A stretch of DNA of 37,972 nucleotides from positions 1-37,972 of the forward strand of contig JAGXIF010000001.1 of the NCBI GenBank assembly GCA_024635755.1, in the 5' to 3' direction. The notes under the pieces are model-generated. The model was not told where the DNA came from and ran no database searches. It saw only the letters and a program-made list of their open reading frames with translations. Made by a program: the position numbers and the translations under genes. Shown here in pieces: positions 32,145-37,972 of the stretch (its first letter is position 1; the number at the start of each line of letters is the position of its first letter). Source of the stretch: Halothiobacillus sp. (GTDB lineage: Bacteria; Pseudomonadota; Gammaproteobacteria; Halothiobacillales; Halothiobacillaceae).

Positions 32145-35100
32145 CTAAGCGGTCTTCGGCAGTCCGCGCCGCTGCCACAGCCAGTAGATCACCGGCAGGA
32201 CGATCATCGACAGGATCGGTGCGGTGATCATGCCGCCGACCATGGGTGCAGCGATGCGCGACATCACCTCGGAACCGGTGCCGTGACTGATCATGATCGG
32301 CATCAGGCCGGCGAGGATCACGGCGACGGTCATCGCCTTGGGGCGCACCCGCAGCACCGCGCCTTCCATGAGCGCCTCCTTGAGGTCTGCACGGGTATTG
32401 AATCGCCCCTCCTTCTGTTGGTTCTTGATCGCCTGATCGAGGTAGATCAGCATCACCACGCCGAACTCGGCGGCCACGCCGGCCAGGGCGATCAGCCCCA
32501 CCGCCACCGCGATCGAGAGGTTGTAATCCAGCGCCCAGAGCAGCCAGAAACTGCCGATCAGGGCGAACGGCAGGCTGCCCATGATCATCACCGCCTTGCC
32601 GCTGTGGCGGAAGGCCAGATACAGCAGCAGGAAGATGATCGCGAGTGTCAGCGGCACGACCTGCTTGAGGCGCTCGGCGGCGCGTTCCATGTAGCGGTAC
32701 TGGCCGGCCCACTCGATCGCGTAGCCCGGTGGCAGATCGACCTCCTCGCGCAGTACCTGCTTGGCCCGGGCGACGTAGCCGCCCAGATCCACGCCGCGGG
32801 TGGTGACGAAGACGAAGCCGGCCGGCCGACTGTTCTCCGACTTGATCACCGGCGGGCCGGACTCGATCTCGATGCTGGCGACCTGTCCCAACGCCACGGT
32901 CGCCCCGGTGGGCGTGACGATCGGCAGATCGCGCAGTGCCTCGACCGAATTGCGATCGGCCTGCGGGTAGCGCAGGCTGACCGGGAAGCGTTCCAGCCCC
33001 TCGACGGTGTCGGTCACCTTGACCCCGCCAACGGCCAGGCTGATCACCCGCTGGATCTCGCCGATGTTCAGTCCCACGCGTGCGGCCTTGGCGCGGTCGG
33101 GGGTGATGACCACGTAGCGCCCGTCGGAGGTGCGGTCGGCAAACGCGCTGCGCGTGCCGGGCAGGCCCTTGAGAGCGGTCTCCACCTCCTGACCGATCGC
33201 CTCGATCTGCTCGAGATCCGAGCCGGTGATCTTGATGCCGATGGGCGTCTGGATGCCGGTGGTCTGCATGTCGATGCGGGTCTTGATCGGCATGACCCAG
33301 GCATTGTTCAGACTGGGGAAGTCGACCTTGTCATTGAGCCGTTCGATCAGGTCGTCGAGCGTCACGCCCTCGGCCCATTCATCACGCGGTTTTAGCGTGA
33401 TGCTGGTCTCGATCATGGTCAGCGGGGCGGGGTCGGTGGCCGTGTTGGCGCGGCCGATCTTGCCGAACACGCGTTCGACTTCCGGCTCTGCCGCGATCAG
33501 GCCGTCGACCTGCTGCATCAGCAGGCGCGCCTCGCCCACCGACAGGCCCGGCAGGGTGGTGGGCATGTAGAGCAGATCGCCCTCGTCGAGTTGCGGCATG
33601 AATTCCGAGCCCAACCCCGTACCCAGCGCGGCGAGTCGCGGTGAGCCGTCGAACCACCCCTTCCACTGGCGCTCGAGGCCGGTCTGCCAGTCGGTGACCT
33701 GCGCCTGCCAGTCCGTGTCCCCGGCCCACTTGAGCGGGGAAAGGAATCCGGAAACGCCGGCAAACGGCAGTACGGCCGAGAGCAGGAGCAGCAGCGCGCC
33801 GACCAGCACGGTTTTCGGAAAGCGCAGTGCGCCGGACAGCAGCGGGCGGTAGCCCCAGATCAAAAAGCGGTTGAGCGGATTGCTTTCCTCTTTCGGTATC
33901 CGACCGCGGATGAAATAGCCCATCAGCACCGGCACCAGCGTCACGGCCAGACCGGCGGCCGCGGCCATGGCGTAGGTCTTGGTGTAGGCCAGTGGCGCGA
34001 ACAGCCGGCCTTCCTGCGCCTCCAGGGCGAACACCGGCAGGAATGACAGGGTGATGATCAGCAGGGAGAAGAACAGGGCCGGCCCCACCTCGGAGGCGGC
34101 CTTGGCAATCAGGCCCCAGTGCACCTCGCCCCGTGGGATCTCGCCGTGCTTTTCCCGGTAACGGGACAGATGCTTGTGGGCGTTCTCGATCATCACGATG
34201 GCCGCGTCGACCATTGCGCCGATGGCAATCGCAATCCCGCCCAGCGACATGATGTTGGCGTTGATGCCCTGCCAGTGCATGACGATGAATGCCGCGAGAA
34301 TCCCCAGCGGCAGGCTGACGATGGCGACGAGCGCCGATCGCAGGTGGAACAGGAAGATCAGGCTGACCAGGGCCACCACGATCATCTCCTCGACCAGCTT
34401 CTTCTCGAGGAAGGCCACCGCCCGCTCGATCACGCCGCTGCGGTCATAGGTGGTCAGTACCTCCACGCCCTCGGGCAGGCCGGACTTCACGTCCTCGAGC
34501 TTCTCCTTGACCGCGGCGATCACCTCGCGGGCGTTCTCGCCGTGGCGCATCACCACGATGCCGCCGACGACTTCGCCCTTGCCGTTGAGATCGGCGATGC
34601 CGCGTCGCTCGGCCGGCCCGACCTCGACCCGACCGAGATCGCGGATTGTGATCGGCGTGCCCGAATCCGAGACGCCCACCGGGATCTGCGCGATGTCCTC
34701 CACCGATTGCAGGTAGCCGCGACTGGTGATCATGTACTCGGCGCCGCCGCGTTCGATCACGCCGCCGCCCACTTCGCGATTGGCCTCCGCGATCGCGTTG
34801 CGCAGCTCGGTGATCGAGATGCCGAATACCCGCAGGCGCTGCGGATCGACCACGATCTGGTACTCGCGCACCATGCCCCCGACCGTGGCCACCTCCGAAA
34901 CCCCCGCGACCGCTTCGAGCTGGAACTTGAGGAACCAGTTCTGCAGCGTGGTCAGCTCCGAGAGATCATGCTGACCGGTCGGATCGTTGAGCGCGTACTG
35001 GAACACCCAGCCCACGCCGGTGGCATCCGGCCCCAGGCTGGGGGTGACGCCCTCGGGGAGGTCGCCGGCCGCCTGGTTGAGGTATTCGAGCACCCGCGAG

Positions 35101-35420
35101 CGGGCCCAGTAGAGATCGGTGCCTTCCTCGAAGGTGACGTAGGTGTAGGAGTCACCGAAGAACGAGTAGCCGCGCACCGCCGTCGAGCCGGGCACGGCCA
35201 GTAGGCGGGTGGTCAGCGGATACGTGACCTGGTCCTGCACCACCTGCGGCGACTGGCCGGGGTAGCTGGTCTTGACGATCACCTGCGTGTCGGAAAGGTC
35301 CGGTATCGCGTCCAGCGGGGTCGCCTTCCAGCTCGCCCAGCCGGCCACGGCCAGCATGGCGGCCAGCAGGAGCACCAGCACCCGCAGGCGGATGCAGGCA
35401 TGGATGAGTCGTTCGATCAT
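32145..35420 (-). CDS. cusA: Copper/silver RND efflux pump CusA
   Basis: CusA is the proton-driven inner-membrane pump of the CusCBA system. The 1091-residue protein opens MIERLIHACIRLRVLVLLLAA and has 12 helices in two halves with two large periplasmic domains. HME-type marks are the TM4 motif GAMVDAAIVMIENAHKH, LDAIPDLSDTQVIV after helix 1, and SEFMPQLDEGDLLYMPTTLPG. The methionines in the central cleft (around SEFMPQL, PLTMIET and RIDMQTTGIQTPIGIK) fit Cu(I)/Ag(I) rather than Zn/Co. Length is slightly above E. coli CusA. It is the last gene of the operon, 12 bases after cusB, and ends at the shared terminator. Confidence 0.94.
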   Translation of the reverse strand: MIERLIHACIRLRVLVLLLAAMLAVAGWASWKATPLDAIPDLSDTQVIVKTSYPGQSPQVVQDQVTYPLTTRLLAVPGSTAVRGYSFFGDSYTYVTFEEGTDLYWARSRVLEYLNQAAGDLPEGVTPSLGPDATGVGWVFQYALNDPTGQHDLSELTTLQNWFLKFQLEAVAGVSEVATVGGMVREYQIVVDPQRLRVFGISITELRNAIAEANREVGGGVIERGGAEYMITSRGYLQSVEDIAQIPVGVSDSGTPITIRDLGRVEVGPAERRGIADLNGKGEVVGGIVVMRHGENAREVIAAVKEKLEDVKSGLPEGVEVLTTYDRSGVIERAVAFLEKKLVEEMIVVALVSLIFLFHLRSALVAIVSLPLGILAAFIVMHWQGINANIMSLGGIAIAIGAMVDAAIVMIENAHKHLSRYREKHGEIPRGEVHWGLIAKAASEVGPALFFSLLIITLSFLPVFALEAQEGRLFAPLAYTKTYAMAAAAGLAVTLVPVLMGYFIRGRIPKEESNPLNRFLIWGYRPLLSGALRFPKTVLVGALLLLLSAVLPFAGVSGFLSPLKWAGDTDWQAQVTDWQTGLERQWKGWFDGSPRLAALGTGLGSEFMPQLDEGDLLYMPTTLPGLSVGEARLLMQQVDGLIAAEPEVERVFGKIGRANTATDPAPLTMIETSITLKPRDEWAEGVTLDDLIERLNDKVDFPSLNNAWVMPIKTRIDMQTTGIQTPIGIKITGSDLEQIEAIGQEVETALKGLPGTRSAFADRTSDGRYVVITPDRAKAARVGLNIGEIQRVISLAVGGVKVTDTVEGLERFPVSLRYPQADRNSVEALRDLPIVTPTGATVALGQVASIEIESGPPVIKSENSRPAGFVFVTTRGVDLGGYVARAKQVLREEVDLPPGYAIEWAGQYRYMERAAERLKQVVPLTLAIIFLLLYLAFRHSGKAVMIMGSLPFALIGSFWLLWALDYNLSIAVAVGLIALAGVAAEFGVVMLIYLDQAIKNQQKEGRFNTRADLKEALMEGAVLRVRPKAMTVAVILAGLMPIMISHGTGSEVMSRIAAPMVGGMITAPILSMIVLPVIYWLWQRRGLPKTA

Positions 35421-35432
35421 GTCTGCCTCCCC

Positions 35433-37205
35433 TTACTGCTGGTGACCGGACTGGTCGTTGCTGGACCCGTCCTTTTCCTTCGACGTCTCCGTGCCGCTCG
35501 AGCCGGACAGACGCGAGAAGGCGGCCTGGATGCTGGATTCGGAATCGATCAGGAACTGTCCGGAGGCGACTACCTGGTCGCCGGCCTCCAGCCCCGAGAC
35601 GATCTCGGTATAGCCACCGGCCTCGACGCCGGTCTCCACGGCCATCGGCCGGAAGCGACCCTCGCCGGTGCGCACCACCACGCGGGCCCCGCCGGGGGAC
35701 GGGATGATCGCGGTTGACGGCACGGTCAGCACCTCGGGTGCCTGCGCCGGGCTCAGGGTGACCTCGGCGAACTGGTTGGGGTGCAGCAGTCCTTCCTCGT
35801 TCTTGAAGGCCAGTCGCACCCGCAGCGTGCGTGACTGCGGGTCGAGTTCCGGGTAGACGAAGTCCACCGTGCCCTCGAATTCGCGCCCGGGGATGCCGTC
35901 GACCCGCATGCGTGCGGTCTGGCCCTCGCTGACTGCCTGCATGCGTCGTTCGAGCACGTCGACATTGACCCAGACCCGGTCGCGCCGGGCGATGGTGTAG
36001 AGATCGAGGCCCGGCTCGATATACATGCCCTCGCGCAGGTTGATCTCGGCGACGTAGCCGTCCTGCGGGGCGAGCAGCGGGATGGTGCGCGTCACCTTGC
36101 CTTGCTGGCGGACGCGGTCAATGGTGGCCGTGGGCACGTTCAGCAGCTCCAGCCGGGCGCGACTGGAGTCGATCAGGTCGTTCATGCCGCGCCGCAGGGC
36201 CACCAGGTAGTCCTGCTGGGCGGAGACGATGTCGGGGGCGTAGTACTCGAACAGTACGTCTCCCTGTTTCACGGTCGCGCCGATGGAGGCGACCTTGAGC
36301 GTTTCCACCCAGCCCTCGGCACGCGGATGGACGTGGGCGAGCAGGTCCTCGTCGTAGCCGACGGTGCCCACCGTGCGGATCTCGCCGGCGAGTTGTCGCT
36401 CGGCGGCCTCGCTGATGACCACGTTCATGTGGCGCACGGTGATCGGGTCGACCGACACGGCCGGGTAGCTGGGCACCTGCTGGCGGGCGCTCGATTCCCC
36501 GCCGGTCACCTCGCTGGCCGGGTATTCCTTCTCGACGAGGTCCATGCCGCAAATCGGACAACTGCCCGGTTCTTCCTCGACGATCTGCGGGTGCATGGGG
36601 CAGGTGTAGCGCGTCACGGTCTCGTTGCCCCCAGCCTGGCTGGCCGACTGGGCATGAGCGTGGCCGGCGTGGGCGTCCTCGCCGGCCTGTTCGGCCGGGA
36701 ATTCCTTCTCGACCAGATCCATGCCGCAGATCGGGCAGCTGCCGGGTGCTTCCTCGACGATCTGTGGATGCATGGGGCAGGTGTAGCGGGTGACGGTGTC
36801 GCCGCCGTCATCCGACGATGCGGCCTGACCCTGTCCCTCATGGTCGTCGTCTTTCGCGGCGGAGTCCTGGCCCCCGTTCGCTGCCTGCGAGGTCTGTTCG
36901 GCCGGGAACTCCTTCTCCACCAGGTCCATGCCGCAGATCGGGCAGCTGCCGGGTTCTTCCTCGACAATCTGCGGGTGCATCGGGCAGGTCCAGCGGGTCA
37001 CGGTGTCGCCGCCGTCGCCCGCGGACTGGGCATGATCCTGCCCGTCGTGGTCGGTCTGGTCGCCATTGTCGGCCGCCATCACCGAGGTGATCGCCGGGTT
37101 GATGCCCATCAGCAGGGCTGGGGTGACCAGGGCCGAGCCCAGAAGCGTGACGCGGGTGAGTCGCTTGATGCGGAAAGTCGGGTTGCGAGGCTTGCGGGTG
37201 TTCAT
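35433..37205 (-). CDS. cusB: CusB membrane-fusion protein with three heavy-metal-binding modules
   Basis: CusB links the pump to the outer-membrane channel and hands over metal. The 590-residue protein has an N-terminal membrane anchor or signal (about 17-42). Three near-identical heavy-metal-binding modules follow at about 72-99, 141-168 and 200-227, each with CPMHP then CPICGM about 11 residues later, joined by linkers rich in H, D, Q and E. The adaptor proper follows from about 250: [13 protein letters not shown], the barrel-sandwich (GWVETLKV), a hairpin (about 325-360) and the beta-barrel and membrane-proximal part. Most homologues have none or one such module. Its start overlaps the cusC stop (ATGA), and cusA follows. 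Confidence 0.94.
   Translation of the reverse strand: MNTRKPRNPTFRIKRLTRVTLLGSALVTPALLMGINPAITSVMAADNGDQTDHDGQDHAQSAGDGGDTVTRWTCPMHPQIVEEEPGSCPICGMDLVEKEFPAEQTSQAANGGQDSAAKDDDHEGQGQAASSDDGGDTVTRYTCPMHPQIVEEAPGSCPICGMDLVEKEFPAEQAGEDAHAGHAHAQSASQAGGNETVTRYTCPMHPQIVEEEPGSCPICGMDLVEKEYPASEVTGGESSARQQVPSYPAVSVDPITVRHMNVVISEAAERQLAGEIRTVGTVGYDEDLLAHVHPRAEGWVETLKVASIGATVKQGDVLFEYYAPDIVSAQQDYLVALRRGMNDLIDSSRARLELLNVPTATIDRVRQQGKVTRTIPLLAPQDGYVAEINLREGMYIEPGLDLYTIARRDRVWVNVDVLERRMQAVSEGQTARMRVDGIPGREFEGTVDFVYPELDPQSRTLRVRLAFKNEEGLLHPNQFAEVTLSPAQAPEVLTVPSTAIIPSPGGARVVVRTGEGRFRPMAVETGVEAGGYTEIVSGLEAGDQVVASGQFLIDSESSIQAAFSRLSGSSGTETSKEKDGSSNDQSGHQQ
36525..36992 (-). repeat. Three tandem heavy-metal-binding repeats within cusB
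   Basis: Copies at about 36909-36992, 36702-36785 and 36525-36608 encode the same 28-residue module, with only one or two substitutions (for example EEEP against EEAP). Spacing is 69 and 59 codons. The linkers differ in length and in histidine content. High identity points to recent duplication. Confidence 0.85.
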
Positions 37206-37972
37206 GCGGTCGGCTCCAGCAGGTAGCGCAGGTCGATGAGTTGCTCGGCGCGGTCGAGGCGCAGGGTCAGTAGCTCCTGGCGGGCTTCGATGACCACGCG
37301 CTCGGCCTCGATCAGGGCGTCGAATTCGCCTCGACCGGAGCCGATCTCGCCGCGGATCATCTCGGCGACCTGTTGCAGTTCGGGAATGATGTCGGTTTCA
37401 AAGTGCGCCACGCGCCGGTCGAGGGCGGCCAGTCGCGCGCGGATGCTATCGGCCTGGGCCGCGAGATCACGTGCCCGCTTGGTCAGATCGAGCTGGGCGG
37501 CCTGGGCGGATTGTTGGGCCCCGCGCAGCCGGGGCGACTGGCGACGCTCACTAAAGATCGGCAGGCTCACGCTCACGCCGGCGGACAGGGTGTTGGGCTC
37601 GCTGCCCGCGCGCAGGCCGTAGCCGACCTGCAGGCCGATTTCCGGGGCGAACTGCTCCTCGGCCTCGCCGACCTGGGCACGAGCGGCCTCGAGCTCGGCT
37701 CGCAGTCGGTCGAGTTCGGGCTGGTGGTTGAGGTCGCCCTGCGGCAGGTCGGTCAGGCGGGCGGGCAGGGAGTCGGGCAGGGGGCGTCGGGCGGCATCGC
37801 CCACCCAGCGGGCCAGCCGGGCGCGGGCGGCCTCGGCCTCGCCCCGGCGACGCTCGAGGGCATCCTCGATCCGCGACCGACGTGCCTGCAGGACGACAAG
37901 GTCGCTGCCGCTGGCCTCGTTTACCTGATAGGAGGTGCGCGCGCTTTCCAGCAATTCGCGGTACAGCTCGCG
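37202..37972 (-). CDS. cusC: Outer-membrane efflux channel CusC (TolC family), C-terminal part, cut by window edge
   Basis: The frame stays open past the right edge ([17 protein letters not shown] at the edge) and ends at 37202. The 256 visible residues are the second half of a TolC-type channel: long alpha-helical stretches rich in A, R, E and L ([19 protein letters not shown]-like segments), a beta strand pair ([27 protein letters not shown]) and a second helical pair ending DLRYLLEP. The N-terminal signal and lipobox lie outside the window. Its stop overlaps the cusB start, so cusC-cusB-cusA are one operon. The TTG at 37954 is an internal codon, not the start. Confidence 0.88.
   Translation of the reverse strand, partial: RELYRELLESARTSYQVNEASGSDLVVLQARRSRIEDALERRRGEAEAARARLARWVGDAARRPLPDSLPARLTDLPQGDLNHQPELDRLRAELEAARAQVGEAEEQFAPEIGLQVGYGLRAGSEPNTLSAGVSVSLPIFSERRQSPRLRGAQQSAQAAQLDLTKRARDLAAQADSIRARLAALDRRVAHFETDIIPELQQVAEMIRGEIGSGRGEFDALIEAERVVIEARQELLTLRLDRAEQLIDLRYLLEPTA

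Overview
The window is GC-rich DNA from a gammaproteobacterial chromosome. The linkages tesA/ybbAP, murJ-ribF, purEK, a DUF4124 gene before ntrBC, and cusCBA point to Gammaproteobacteria. Several c-type cytochromes and a SoxW-like periplasmic thioredoxin would suit a halophilic or sulfur-oxidising chemotroph (Halothiobacillaceae/Ectothiorhodospiraceae-like), but the genus is a guess from content only.

Layout. (1) 1-4.95 kb is a worn region concerned with c-di-GMP. The start of an IS3-type transposase and its presumed IS end cut off the EAL domain of a PAS-GGDEF-EAL gene. A frameshifted, internally deleted MFS transporter follows. Then comes an intact receptor diguanylate cyclase with two periplasmic solute-binding domains, apparently coupled to an 18-codon leader ORF. 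(2) 5.4-8.1 kb holds three co-oriented exported proteins, two unrecognised and one OmpA-like with extra domains. (3) 8.3-14.7 kb: recG is divergent from a membrane-anchored triheme cytochrome c carrying a 360-bp internal duplication. A FetAB/YbbLM-type ABC pair, a monoheme cytochrome c-553 and a CbiM-like membrane protein follow. (4) 14.9-21.4 kb: SirB2-family protein, purE, purK, a DUF4124 protein, ntrB-ntrC behind a good sigma-54 promoter and an NtrC-like operator, and an orphan ParA ATPase. (5) 21.4-30.0 kb: a REP-like pair, the ybbA-ybbP ABC exporter divergent from tesA with start codons 5 bp apart, a structured intergenic element, then murJ, ribF and rmuC. (6) 30.0-30.7 kb is a scar in which two divergent genes (TetR regulator, AhpD/CMD-family enzyme) have both lost their 5' ends. 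(7) 30.7-38 kb: a DUF302 protein, a periplasmic thioredoxin-fold protein and, on the other strand, a cusC-cusB-cusA copper/silver efflux operon whose CusB carries three tandem heavy-metal-binding modules.

How it works together. Most of the window is housekeeping (repair, purines, nitrogen sensing, peptidoglycan precursor flipping, flavin cofactors). The accessory parts are signalling genes at the left end and metal and thiol handling at the right end. I saw no CRISPR array, tRNA, rRNA, phage or defence system. The least ordinary signals are the paired hairpins with mutually complementary loops near 25.6 kb, the double 5' deletion at 30.33 kb, the leader ORF at 4.9 kb, the ntrBC control region, and the repeat expansions in the triheme cytochrome and in CusB.
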